DNA of 64,000 nucleotides from contig NZ_CP139003.1 in the NCBI RefSeq assembly GCF_044597725.1, positions 310,001 to 374,000 on the forward strand, in the 5' to 3' direction. The notes below the pieces were generated by a model, which saw nothing but the letters and a program-made list of their open reading frames with translations, did not search any database and was not told where the DNA came from. The position numbers and the translations under genes were made by a program. Below, piece after piece: positions 18,533 to 27,788 of the stretch. How positions within the stretch are numbered: the first letter of the stretch is position 1; each line of letters begins with the position of its first letter. This stretch comes from Bermanella sp044597725 (GTDB taxonomy: Bacteria; Pseudomonadota; Gammaproteobacteria; Pseudomonadales; Oceanobacteraceae).

Positions 18533-20173
18533 ATGTCCACTCTACTCGAAACCATGCTCGCACCCATGCGGATTCTAGCCATTGATGACTTGGTAGAGTC
18601 ACGCAGTGCTATGAAAAAAATGCTGGTCATTCTGGGGGCCAACAAGGTCGATATCGCCATGGATGGTGATGAGGCAACAGAATATATCAACCATAACAAA
18701 TACGACCTGGTAATCAGTGATTACAATTTAGGCCGTGGTCGAGATGGACAGCAAATTTTAGAGGAAGCACGTTTTACTCATCGTTTAAACGCCACGAGCA
18801 CCTTTGTCATGCTAACCGGGGAAAATGCCATGGACATGGTCATGGGTGCTATCGAATATGAGCCCGATGATTACATCACCAAACCCTTTACCATTGATGT
18901 CATGCGTAAACGCCTAAATCGTATCCTAGCGGTTAAACGCGAACTGCACCCAATTAACCATGCGGTAGACACTGAATCGAAAGATACTGTGGTGAAAATG
19001 TGTGACGAATACTTACCACAGAAACCACGCTTAGCACTTAAAATTAAACGCATAAAAGGCCGTACACTGATTAGCATGAACCGGTTTGAGGATGCCTTAG
19101 AATTATTCCAAGAGGTCGCGCAAGAGCGCCCCGTTAATTGGGCTCTATTAGGTATTGCCACCTGCCAGTTCCACTTAAATCGATTAGAAGACGCCGAAGC
19201 AACCCTGTTAAATGCAGTAAAAGAGCACCCTAAGTATGTTCAATGTTTCGACCTCTTGTCGAAAATCCACATTAAACGCAAACACCCCAAAAAAGCGCAG
19301 CTCGATCTCATGCAAGCGGCACAAATATCCCCCAAGCAGGTATTGCGACAAATGGAGCTGGGTCGCATAGCCTACGCCAACCAAGACCATGAGGTAGCAG
19401 AAAAAGCCTTTAGGCAGTCGGTTCGTTTAGCTCGCTATAGTTGCTATCGTTCGGTAAAAAACTATCTATTTTATGCCAAGAGCTTGCAGCACAAGATCAA
19501 CACCACTAACAACCGCGATAGCCGACAAGCAAGCGGTGATGTATTTAAAGCCCTTGATGAAGTACGGTCGATATACAAAGAAAATATGGAAAGCCAGTTT
19601 GAAGCCACGGTTATTGAAAGTACCACCTATAGCCGCATGGGCCGCCAAGCAGAAGCAAAAGCGGCGGCAGACAAAGCCGCCAATATGTTAGCCGGTGTTA
19701 ACAATCCAAGCGGCGCTCAGCAACTGGCTATGGCACAAGCATTTTTAGCAACCCAACAACACGCCAAAGCACAAGATTTACTGGCTGTTATTGGTGCACG
19801 TAAAGATCTCTCCTTGCACGACCAAAGAGAACTGGAAAATACCAAGGATCAAATCAGCGAACACGTGGTGCGCCAATATACGACCGAAATTAACGATAAA
19901 GCCATTGAACACTTTGAACGCGGCCAGCTTAGCCATGCCATTGAACTATTTAACCAAGCCACAGGCTACAAGGAAGCCGGGATTGCGGTGCTACTTAACG
20001 CCATGCAAGCCAAGATTACCTATATGGATCAAACCGGCGCAACCAAAGATATGATCAAAGAAGTGGGAGAGCTGTTTGATCGAGTTGGCAATATACCCGT
20101 TACCGATGAACGCTATACCCGTTGGCAACAACTGGGTAAAAACTATCAGCGCTTAAAACGCTCGTTGAGGTAA
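18533..20173 (+). CDS. Response regulator with TPR-repeat output domain
   Basis: A 546-residue cytoplasmic protein. An N-terminal CheY-like receiver (about residues 12-130) has acidic D18/D19, phospho-acceptor Asp63 in VISDYNLGRG, the Thr of MLTGE and the Lys of YITKPF. The rest is mostly helical with TPR-like repeats (GIATCQFHLNRLEDAEATL, MELGRIAYANQDHEVAEKAF). There is no DNA-binding or enzymatic output domain, so it probably signals by protein contacts. Three bases separate it from the kinase-like gene at 20177, making them a likely phosphorelay pair. Several in-frame ATGs occur at the start; the first is used. Confidence 0.87.
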   Translation: MSTLLETMLAPMRILAIDDLVESRSAMKKMLVILGANKVDIAMDGDEATEYINHNKYDLVISDYNLGRGRDGQQILEEARFTHRLNATSTFVMLTGENAMDMVMGAIEYEPDDYITKPFTIDVMRKRLNRILAVKRELHPINHAVDTESKDTVVKMCDEYLPQKPRLALKIKRIKGRTLISMNRFEDALELFQEVAQERPVNWALLGIATCQFHLNRLEDAEATLLNAVKEHPKYVQCFDLLSKIHIKRKHPKKAQLDLMQAAQISPKQVLRQMELGRIAYANQDHEVAEKAFRQSVRLARYSCYRSVKNYLFYAKSLQHKINTTNNRDSRQASGDVFKALDEVRSIYKENMESQFEATVIESTTYSRMGRQAEAKAAADKAANMLAGVNNPSGAQQLAMAQAFLATQQHAKAQDLLAVIGARKDLSLHDQRELENTKDQISEHVVRQYTTEINDKAIEHFERGQLSHAIELFNQATGYKEAGIAVLLNAMQAKITYMDQTGATKDMIKEVGELFDRVGNIPVTDERYTRWQQLGKNYQRLKRSLR

Positions 20174-20176
20174 ACC

Positions 20177-20827
20177 ATGCCCTTTGATTCAAGCCTCCTG
20201 ATTGGTGGCCAGTTGCATGACGTTAAAAACCAAATGCAATCCCTTATTTCGGTCCATGCAGAGCTTCATGCACTGCTTGCAGATCACCCCCAAGCTGATG
20301 AGCTATTACAGCAAATTGATCACCATAGCCAAGCCCTAAATCAACGCATTGTCGAATTGCTCTCTATCCTAAAAATCCAGAATAAAAACTTTTCCCCAAG
20401 CATTGAAGAGAATTGGTTAATTGATACCTTAGATCCCATTATTCGAGAATTTACCAAGAGCCACGCGCTAACATTAGAGATCAATGTTGATGACGATTTT
20501 AATCCGTTTTATGACGAGCAATTGGTTAGCCTTGCGATGCGCAATATTCTCACAAATTCAGAGCAAGCAGGCGCGAGCCAAGTAAACATTTGGACGCAAG
20601 AGTTTGATAACGGTCAATGGGAACTGCATGTCCAGGATAATGGACCGGGCTTTGACAGCCACCTACTAGAACAAACCCAGTTTGCCCCGCAAGGAACCGA
20701 TCACGGGCTTGGCTTATACCTTATTCAACAAGTCATGCTGGTACACAAACGTAAACAGCATCAAGGCCAATTGATTTTACAAAATCACCCTAAAGGTGGT
20801 GCCCATATCACTCTCGTATTCCCTTAA
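20177..20827 (+). CDS. Small cytoplasmic histidine kinase
   Basis: A 216-residue protein with no membrane segment or sensor domain. A short dimerization/phospho-acceptor helix carries GGQLHDVKNQMQSL with the probable phospho-His at position 14. The HATPase domain follows with N-box NILTNSEQAG, G1 DNGPGFD and G2 GLGLYL. It immediately follows the receiver-TPR gene, with which it should pair. Lacking its own input domain, it may be controlled by its partner (inference). Confidence 0.85.
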   Translation: MPFDSSLLIGGQLHDVKNQMQSLISVHAELHALLADHPQADELLQQIDHHSQALNQRIVELLSILKIQNKNFSPSIEENWLIDTLDPIIREFTKSHALTLEINVDDDFNPFYDEQLVSLAMRNILTNSEQAGASQVNIWTQEFDNGQWELHVQDNGPGFDSHLLEQTQFAPQGTDHGLGLYLIQQVMLVHKRKQHQGQLILQNHPKGGAHITLVFP

Positions 20828-20853
20828 GCACCACCTACTTTCCAGTCTAAGCT

Positions 20854-21930
20854 ATGGCAACCACGGCCTATGGGCCGTATAATCGGCAGCTTTCAGAACT
20901 AAACTGGTTGCCCAACGTGTCAGAACAAAAATACGACGTCAAAACATTTCAGGGGCTCATTGCTACCCTGCAAGACTACTGGTCACAGCAAGGCTGTGTG
21001 ATAAACCAACCTATTGATATGGAAGTGGGTGCAGGTACCTTCCACACCTCTACGTTTTTACGCGCTATTGGCCCAGAAACATGGAACGCGGCCTATGTTC
21101 AGCCGTGCCGTCGCCCTACTGATGGCCGCTACGGTGAAAACCCCAATCGCCTTCAACACTATTACCAATTCCAAGTTGTTATGAAACCATCGCCCTTGGA
21201 CATTCAGCAAAAGTATCTCGATAGCCTAAGCGTGATTGGTATCGATAGCAGCATTCACGATATCCGCTTTGTGGAAGATAACTGGGAAAGCCCAACCTTA
21301 GGTGCATGGGGTTTAGGTTGGGAAGTATGGCTAAACGGTATGGAAGTAACTCAGTTTACCTACTTCCAACAAGTGGGCGGGCTTGAATGTTACCCAGTAA
21401 CAGGTGAAATCACCTATGGTCTTGAGCGTATCGCCATGTATTTACAGGGTGTTGATAGCATCTATGACCTAGTTTGGTGTTACGGCCCAGATGGCAGCAA
21501 AGTGACCTATGGCGACGTGTTCCACCAAAACGAAGTAGAAATGTCGACCTATAACTTCGAACACGCCGATGTCGATTTTTTGTTTACTGCATTCAACCAA
21601 CATGAACAAGATTGTAACCGCCTTATCCAAGCCGGTTTAGCCCTTCCTGCATATGAACAAGTATTGAAAGCATCCCATGCGTTCAACATGTTGGACGCCC
21701 GCCATGCCATTTCGGTTACCGAACGCCAAGGTTATATTCTTCGTGTAAGAACACTGGCACGCCAAGTGGCAGAAGCGTATTTCAATAGCCGCCGTAAATT
21801 GAATTTCCCCTTAGCCAAAGATGACATTCGCAAAGAAGTCATTGCACAAGTCGAAGCGGATGAAAAAGCAGCCGCAGATAAGGCAGCAAAAAAAGCGGCT
21901 AAAGATGCTAAGAAAAAGGAAGCTAAATAA
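20854..21930 (+). CDS. glyQ: Glycyl-tRNA synthetase alpha subunit
   Basis: The catalytic subunit of the tetrameric alpha2beta2 GlyRS, which charges tRNA-Gly. The core is nearly invariant: TFQGLIATLQDYW, DMEVGAGTFHTSTFLRAIGP, RRPTDGRYGENPNRLQHYYQ and GLGWEVWLNGMEVTQFTYFQ. The frame gives 358 residues against about 303-315 usually. Some 20 extra residues are at the N-terminus, where neither this ATG nor the GTG at 20917 has a good ribosome-binding site. The C-terminus has an extra Ala/Lys-rich tail of about 25 residues. It overlaps glyS by one base. Confidence 0.95.
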   Translation: MATTAYGPYNRQLSELNWLPNVSEQKYDVKTFQGLIATLQDYWSQQGCVINQPIDMEVGAGTFHTSTFLRAIGPETWNAAYVQPCRRPTDGRYGENPNRLQHYYQFQVVMKPSPLDIQQKYLDSLSVIGIDSSIHDIRFVEDNWESPTLGAWGLGWEVWLNGMEVTQFTYFQQVGGLECYPVTGEITYGLERIAMYLQGVDSIYDLVWCYGPDGSKVTYGDVFHQNEVEMSTYNFEHADVDFLFTAFNQHEQDCNRLIQAGLALPAYEQVLKASHAFNMLDARHAISVTERQGYILRVRTLARQVAEAYFNSRRKLNFPLAKDDIRKEVIAQVEADEKAAADKAAKKAAKDAKKKEAK

Positions 21931-23999
21931 TGAGCCAACATGATTTTTTAGTAGAAATTGGTACTGAAGAGCTGCCACCAAAAGCATTAAAAACACTGCA
22001 AAATGCCTTTCAAAAAGGCATCGAAGACTTTTTGCAAGCAAAAGGACTTAGCTTTACCGAGAGCAAGGCATTTGCAGCGCCTCGTCGTTTAGCACTACGT
22101 TTGAGTGGATTAAGCGCCCAAGGCGAAGCCAGCAAAAGCGAAAAGTTTGGCCCTTACATTAGTGTAGCCCTGGATAAAAATGGTAAACCCAGTAAAGCCG
22201 CGGAAGGCTTTGCGCGTTCAAACGGCGTAAGCTTTGAAGAACTTGGACGCATTACCGACGATAAAGGTGAGCGCTTGTATTATGCACAAGACATCCCAGG
22301 AGCAAAAGCCGTTGACGAAGTCGCCAATGCCATACAAGATAGTTTGAATAAGCTACCTATTCCTAAACGTATGCGCTGGGGTGCGAGTCGTACTGAATTT
22401 GTACGCCCTGTTCATTGGGTATTAATACTTCTGGACAATGCTCCACTTGAAGCCAATATTCTGGGAGTAAAATCAAATTACTTCACCCGCGGTCACCGCT
22501 TCCACGCCAATAAAGATATCACCATTACCCATCCCTCTGCCTACGAAAGCACCTTGAAAGAGCAAGGAAAGGTATTGGTTGATTACGAAGAGCGTAAGCA
22601 AATGATTCGCCAACAAGTTTTAGCTGAAGGTGAAAAGCTAGGTGGTGAAGCCGTTATTGATGAAGATCTATTAGACGAAGTTGCATCTCTAAACGAGTGG
22701 CCAACAGCATTATCAGGGAATTTTGATAAAGCATTTTTGACAGTACCGGCGGAAGCGCTAATTAGCTCCATGAAAGAGCACCAAAAGTACTTCCACGTAG
22801 TGGATAAAGACGGCAAGCTCAAACCCAACTTCATAACTATCTGCAACATTGAATCGAAAGATCCGCAACAAGTTGCGGAAGGAAACGAACGAGTCATTCG
22901 TCCGCGTTTAGCCGACGCTAAATTCTTCTGGGATACAGACCTCAAAACCCCGCTAGATAGCCGTTTTGAAAAACTTGCGTCAGTACGCTGGGTCGATAAA
23001 TTGGGCTCATTAAAAGATAAATCAGAGCGACTCATCAAACTTGCCAGCAAAATAGCGACGGCTATTGGTGGTGACGCAAGCAAAGCCGAGCGTGCAGCCA
23101 AACTTTGCAAAACTGATTTGCTAAGTGAAATGGTATTAGAGTTTAGCGACCTTCAAGGGTTGGCAGGACGTTACTACGCGCAGCACGATGGCGAAGATAT
23201 TGATGTTGCCGCAGCCATGGAAGAACAATACATGCCTGCTTTTGCGGGTGATTCACTGCCGCAAACACAAACTGGTTTATCCCTCGCCCTAGCTGATCGC
23301 CTAGATAGCTTGGTGGGTTTGTTTGGTATTGGCCAAATCCCTACTGGTGGTAAAGATCCATTTGCATTGCGCCGCGCATCTTTAGGTGTACTGCGATTAA
23401 TTGTTGAGAACAATCTAAAGCTCGACCTTGCAGAATTAATTGATTGGGCCTTTGACAATAACTGGCCATGTGAGCTTGAACCCTCAAGCAAAGATAAGCT
23501 CATGGAATACATGCTAGATCGCTTTAGTGCTTGGTACCAAGACGAGAACATTCCTAGTGTTGTATTCCAAGCGGTACGGGCAAAAGGCATTACTCAGCCA
23601 TACGACATTAACCAACGTGTTAAAGCCGTGCATAGCTTCTCTCAGTTAGACAGTGCAGAAGCATTAGCCGCGGCAAACAAGCGCGTCAGTAACATACTTA
23701 GCAAAAACGATGCATTCATGCCCGAGGCTAAAGTCGACGATAGTTTGCTGACTGACCCCGCTGAAATTGCCTTAGCAAAAGCATTAGCAGAACAGATGCA
23801 ATCCGCAACACCTTTGTTTGTTAAAGGCGAGTATGCTGAATACCTAACCCAACTAACTCAGTTACGCGGTCAAATTGATACCTTCTTTGAAGACGTCATG
23901 GTAATGGCAGACGACGACGCGGTTAAGCAAAACCGTCTTGCGTTACTGAATCAATTACGGGATCTATTCCTTAACGTGGCCGATATTTCTTTATTATAA
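21930..23999 (+). CDS. glyS: Glycyl-tRNA synthetase beta subunit
   Basis: A 689-residue beta subunit, the same length as E. coli GlyS. It binds tRNA-Gly and supports the catalytic alpha subunit. The start (FLVEIGTEELPPKAL), RMRWGASRTEFVRPVHW, HRFHANKDITI and MKEHQKYFHVVD are family signatures, and the C-terminal anticodon-binding region is complete. TAATG overlap with glyQ couples translation. A terminator follows. Confidence 0.97.
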   Translation: MSQHDFLVEIGTEELPPKALKTLQNAFQKGIEDFLQAKGLSFTESKAFAAPRRLALRLSGLSAQGEASKSEKFGPYISVALDKNGKPSKAAEGFARSNGVSFEELGRITDDKGERLYYAQDIPGAKAVDEVANAIQDSLNKLPIPKRMRWGASRTEFVRPVHWVLILLDNAPLEANILGVKSNYFTRGHRFHANKDITITHPSAYESTLKEQGKVLVDYEERKQMIRQQVLAEGEKLGGEAVIDEDLLDEVASLNEWPTALSGNFDKAFLTVPAEALISSMKEHQKYFHVVDKDGKLKPNFITICNIESKDPQQVAEGNERVIRPRLADAKFFWDTDLKTPLDSRFEKLASVRWVDKLGSLKDKSERLIKLASKIATAIGGDASKAERAAKLCKTDLLSEMVLEFSDLQGLAGRYYAQHDGEDIDVAAAMEEQYMPAFAGDSLPQTQTGLSLALADRLDSLVGLFGIGQIPTGGKDPFALRRASLGVLRLIVENNLKLDLAELIDWAFDNNWPCELEPSSKDKLMEYMLDRFSAWYQDENIPSVVFQAVRAKGITQPYDINQRVKAVHSFSQLDSAEALAAANKRVSNILSKNDAFMPEAKVDDSLLTDPAEIALAKALAEQMQSATPLFVKGEYAEYLTQLTQLRGQIDTFFEDVMVMADDDAVKQNRLALLNQLRDLFLNVADISLL

Positions 24000-24030
24000 A
24001 GTCGTTTTAGCCACAGCAAGGATAATACTC

Positions 24031-24063
24031 AAAAGCTAGAGGCTAACGTCTCTGGCTTTTTTT
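24031..24063 (+). terminator. Terminator after glyS
   Basis: AAAAGC, a mismatch, and AGAG pair with CTCT, a mismatch and GCTTTT around an 8-base loop; a T-run follows. It ends the glyQS transcript before gmhB. Confidence 0.7.
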
Positions 24064-24101
24064 GTATTATTAGCCAAATAAATAACAAGTGAGTGACGGT
24101 T

Positions 24102-24644
24102 ATGCCCGATAAAATAATAGTTCTCGATCGCGATGGTGTGATTAATCTCGATAGCGACGAATACGTTAAAACACTAGATGAGTGGCAGCCCATAACAGGC
24201 TCAATCAAAGCAATAGCTTTACTTAGCAAGGCGGGCTATAAAATCGCGGTAGCGACTAATCAATCGGGTATCGCACGAGGATATTTTGACGAAACCACAT
24301 TAGCGCAAATGCACGAAAAAATGCGCAACCTGGTCAAAGCCGAAGGCGGTGAAATCGATTACATTACTTACTGCCCCCATGGCCCAGATGACAACTGCCA
24401 ATGCCGCAAGCCATTGCCAGGGTTAATTGATCAAATAGAGCAATTATCGGGTTTATCATGTGCAAACAGCTACATGGTTGGTGACTCACTACGCGACTTA
24501 CAAGCAGGCGTCGCCAAAGGGTTAAAACCCGTATTGGTATTAACCGGGAAAGGTCAACGCACTCTAGACAAGGGTATGCCACTGGACGATGTAGCGATAT
24601 TTGACGATCTCTTAGAGTTTAGTGAGTGGTTACTAACACAATAA
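24102..24644 (+). CDS. gmhB: D-glycero-beta-D-manno-heptose-1,7-bisphosphate 7-phosphatase
   Basis: A 180-residue HAD-family phosphatase in the pathway for ADP-heptose used in LPS inner core. The catalytic block is VLDRDGVIN near residue 8, followed by ATNQSGIARGYF and the zinc-loop Cys/His cluster CPHGPDDNCQCRKP, which marks the GmhB subgroup. VGDSLRDLQAG is the later HAD motif. ATG at 24102 is used; a GTG three codons earlier is also possible. gmhB follows glyS in Pseudomonas as well. Confidence 0.94.
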   Translation: MPDKIIVLDRDGVINLDSDEYVKTLDEWQPITGSIKAIALLSKAGYKIAVATNQSGIARGYFDETTLAQMHEKMRNLVKAEGGEIDYITYCPHGPDDNCQCRKPLPGLIDQIEQLSGLSCANSYMVGDSLRDLQAGVAKGLKPVLVLTGKGQRTLDKGMPLDDVAIFDDLLEFSEWLLTQ

Positions 24645-24741
24645 TCGTTGTTAATCATTAACCCCCCCAAGCGCTTTAGTTTCACAAACAATCTGGTTAC
24701 TATATTGCGCTTACTTAATCCGTTTATTTATAAGGACATTT

Positions 24742-25281
24742 ATGAAATTCGCATTACCTGGTGCTGTATTCTTATTACTCCCTTCCCTTAGTTTCGCCGT
24801 TAACAACTACATTGAAGTGGGCATGGGCGTTAATAAGTATTGGTCGCAAGATAAAGCCGAGAACGCCACCATAAAAGAACTGTCTGCAGCTCCATCAACG
24901 CGTGTATTTGTCGCTGGCCGCCTTAATGACTCTCGTACGTTATGGTATGAACTAGGTATCGACTATATGACCACTTCCGATTACCAAAACTTTGAATTGA
25001 GTTCTCGGTCTGTATCCACTGGGTTTAAATTCACCACAAATCCATTACAGCCTGCATCTATTTTTGCTCGTGTTGGATTAGGTTTATCTCAGCAAGAACT
25101 TGAGAATACCAGCACTGGAGGGACACAATCGGAGGATGTTAATCACGCTTACTTGGGCGCAGGTGTGAGTTTTAATTTAGAAAATGCGCAAGCTATTAAT
25201 ATTGAGTTTCAACACTTAGCTGAACCAGGTGCCGATCTTAGCGCCAATACAGGTTTTGTTACTTGGCAGCAGTTATTCTAA
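24742..25281 (+). CDS. Outer-membrane beta-barrel protein, unknown function
   Basis: A 179-residue exported protein. A signal peptide ends near SFA at residue 19. The mature part has alternating polar and hydrophobic strands and ends in an aromatic residue (QQLF), as small OmpA/OmpW-type barrels do. I recognise no specific family. The ATG follows AAGGACATTT. It stands alone between gmhB and a strong bidirectional terminator. Confidence 0.7.
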   Translation: MKFALPGAVFLLLPSLSFAVNNYIEVGMGVNKYWSQDKAENATIKELSAAPSTRVFVAGRLNDSRTLWYELGIDYMTTSDYQNFELSSRSVSTGFKFTTNPLQPASIFARVGLGLSQQELENTSTGGTQSEDVNHAYLGAGVSFNLENAQAINIEFQHLAEPGADLSANTGFVTWQQLF

Positions 25282-25290
25282 ATTAATAAC

Positions 25291-25324
25291 AAGGTGGTCG
25301 CGCAACAGCGACCACCTTGCCTTT
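25291..25324. terminator. Bidirectional terminator between the barrel gene and gyrB
   Basis: A perfect 11-base stem (AAGGTGGTCGC / GCGACCACCTT) surrounds a 6-base loop between two converging genes; a short CTTT follows on the forward strand. Confidence 0.75.
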
Positions 25325-25334
25325 ATTTACCAAC

Positions 25335-27761
25335 TTAAAAGTCTAAGTTATCCACCAATAGCGCATTGCTTTCAATGAATGCACGACGAGGTTCAACTTC
25401 GTCACCCATCAATGTAGTAAATATCTGATCCGCCGCCACGGCATCTTCAATGGTTACACGCAACATACGACGAGCAGATGGATCCATGGTGGTTTCCCAC
25501 AATTGATCAGGGTTCATCTCACCCAACCCTTTATAGCGCTGAATACTATAACCTCGACGAGCTTCACCCATAAGCCACTCAAGTGCTCCTTCAAAGCTAT
25601 TAACTGCCGACTTACGCTCACCACGTTGCACATAAGCACCTTCGTCAAGCATACCGTGGATACGCTCACCAAATGCACTAATGGTTTTATACACAGGAGA
25701 ATCGAAGAAATCGTGCGTTAAGACATAGTCTTTGGCGATACTGTGATTGATAACCTTCACATCCGGTAGGAATATATGGCGTTCAACGTCTTCTTTGATT
25801 TCAATAATAACGTGAGTATCGTTACCTTTAGGGTTACCAAAGCGAGATTGAAGCTCCTCACACCACGCTTGAACTTTAGTACGATCTTTCAAATCTTCTT
25901 CAGTTAGAGTCGAAATGTAAATCATCGACTTAAGCACTTCTTCAGGATAAACCCGAGATAGGCGGTCAATATCATGCATAACTTGGCGATAATTATTTAC
26001 GATATCTTCAAGTTTCTCGCCAGAAATCCCCGGAGCCTGCGGGTTTACGTACAAAGCAGCGCCATCTAATGCGGTAGACGTTAGGTATTGCTCTAATGCA
26101 GGGTCATCTTTAATGTACTGCTCATGCTTACCGCGCTTAATCTTATACAAAGGCGGCTGAGCAATAAAAATGTGCCCACGCTCAATAATTTCGGGCATTT
26201 GACGGAAGAAAAAGGTTAGTAGCAAGGTACGAATGTGAGAACCATCCACGTCCGCATCCGTCATGATAATAATGCTGTGATAACGAAGTTTATCGGGATT
26301 AAACTCTTCACGACCAATACCACAACCAAGGGCCGTAATCAGAGTGCCTACTTCAGCGCTGGATAACATCTTATCAAAGCGTGCTTTTTCAACGTTTAGA
26401 ATCTTACCTTTAAGAGGAAGAATCGCTTGAGTACGACGATCTCGACCTTGTTTAGCTGAACCACCGGCCGAGTCACCCTCCACCAAGTAGATTTCAGATA
26501 GACCAGGATCTTTTTCTTGGCAGTCAGCCAGTTTTCCGGGTAAGCCCGCTATATCTAGGGCACCTTTACGGCGAGTCATTTCACGAGCCTTACGGGCTGC
26601 CTCTCGGGCACGCGCCGCATCCATCATTTTGCCCACAATTTCTTTTGCTTGCTGAGGTTGCTCAAGTAGGAAATCGTTAAATGAACGAGTCATTTCTTGC
26701 TCTACTGCAGATTTAACCTCAGAAGAAACCAGCTTATCTTTGGTCTGTGAGCTAAATTTAGGATCGGGTACTTTAACCGAAATAATTGCGGTTAGGCCTT
26801 CACGAGCATCATCACCCGTTGTGTTTACTTTGGCTTTTTTGGCTAGGCCTTCACGCTCGATATAACTGTTCAATGAACGTGTTAACGCGCCACGAAAACC
26901 TGCTAAGTGGGTACCACCATCCCTTTGCGGAATGTTATTAGTGAAGCAATATAGGTTTTCACTAAAACTATCATTCCACTGCATGGCCACTTCAACTCCA
27001 ATACCATCTTCACGGGTATCACCATCAAGCTGAAAATGGAAAATATCGTTAACCGGCGTCTTATTAACATTTAAATACTCAACAAAGCTCTTTAGACCGC
27101 CTTCAAACTCGAATACATCTTCACGATCGCTACGCTCATCTTTTAGCACAATACGAACACCCGAGTTCAAGAAGCTTAACTCACGTAAACGCTTAGCAAG
27201 CTGATCATAGTGGTATTCAATATTGGTAAAGGTTTCAGGGCTAGGATGAAACTGAATAGTTGTACCCGAGGTTTCACTATCACCTACCGCGGCTAAGGGA
27301 GCATCTGGCACACCCATGGTATAGGTTTGTTCCCAAATTTTACCGCCACGGCGAATTGTCATCTTTAGCTTGTCCGACAGTGCGTTTACAACGGAAATAC
27401 CCACGCCGTGCAGACCACCAGATACTTTATAGCTGTTATCGTCGAACTTACCACCAGCATGAAGAACCGTCATGATTACTTCTGCTGCTGAAACACCTTC
27501 TTCTTCATGTATTTCAGTGGGGATACCGCGGCCATTGTCGCTAACACTAATGGATTCATCTGGGTGGATAATGACTTTGATTTCGCTACAGTGCCCTGCC
27601 AAGGCTTCATCGATGGAATTATCCACCACTTCGAACACCATGTGATGTAAACCGGTACCATCATCTGTATCACCGATATACATGCCTGGACGCTTACGCA
27701 CAGCATCCAATCCTTTAAGCACTTTAATGCTGGACGAATCATAGTTGTTTTCAGTGCTCAT
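25335..27761 (-). CDS. gyrB: DNA gyrase subunit B
   Basis: The 808-residue ATPase subunit of gyrase, which introduces negative supercoils (E. coli 804). The GHKL ATP site shows EVVDNSIDEALAG, SDNGRGIPT and GGLHGVGISVVNAL; the Toprim domain shows YLVEGDSAGGSAKQGRD and DADVDGSHIRTLLL; the C-terminal QRYKGLGEMNPDQLWETTM is intact. It follows recF by 27 bases on the reverse strand, so it is probably in the same transcript. Confidence 0.98.
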   Translation of the reverse strand: MSTENNYDSSSIKVLKGLDAVRKRPGMYIGDTDDGTGLHHMVFEVVDNSIDEALAGHCSEIKVIIHPDESISVSDNGRGIPTEIHEEEGVSAAEVIMTVLHAGGKFDDNSYKVSGGLHGVGISVVNALSDKLKMTIRRGGKIWEQTYTMGVPDAPLAAVGDSETSGTTIQFHPSPETFTNIEYHYDQLAKRLRELSFLNSGVRIVLKDERSDREDVFEFEGGLKSFVEYLNVNKTPVNDIFHFQLDGDTREDGIGVEVAMQWNDSFSENLYCFTNNIPQRDGGTHLAGFRGALTRSLNSYIEREGLAKKAKVNTTGDDAREGLTAIISVKVPDPKFSSQTKDKLVSSEVKSAVEQEMTRSFNDFLLEQPQQAKEIVGKMMDAARAREAARKAREMTRRKGALDIAGLPGKLADCQEKDPGLSEIYLVEGDSAGGSAKQGRDRRTQAILPLKGKILNVEKARFDKMLSSAEVGTLITALGCGIGREEFNPDKLRYHSIIIMTDADVDGSHIRTLLLTFFFRQMPEIIERGHIFIAQPPLYKIKRGKHEQYIKDDPALEQYLTSTALDGAALYVNPQAPGISGEKLEDIVNNYRQVMHDIDRLSRVYPEEVLKSMIYISTLTEEDLKDRTKVQAWCEELQSRFGNPKGNDTHVIIEIKEDVERHIFLPDVKVINHSIAKDYVLTHDFFDSPVYKTISAFGERIHGMLDEGAYVQRGERKSAVNSFEGALEWLMGEARRGYSIQRYKGLGEMNPDQLWETTMDPSARRMLRVTIEDAVAADQIFTTLMGDEVEPRRAFIESNALLVDNLDF

Positions 27762-27788
27762 TTTTAGGCAAACTCCTGGCAGAACTGA

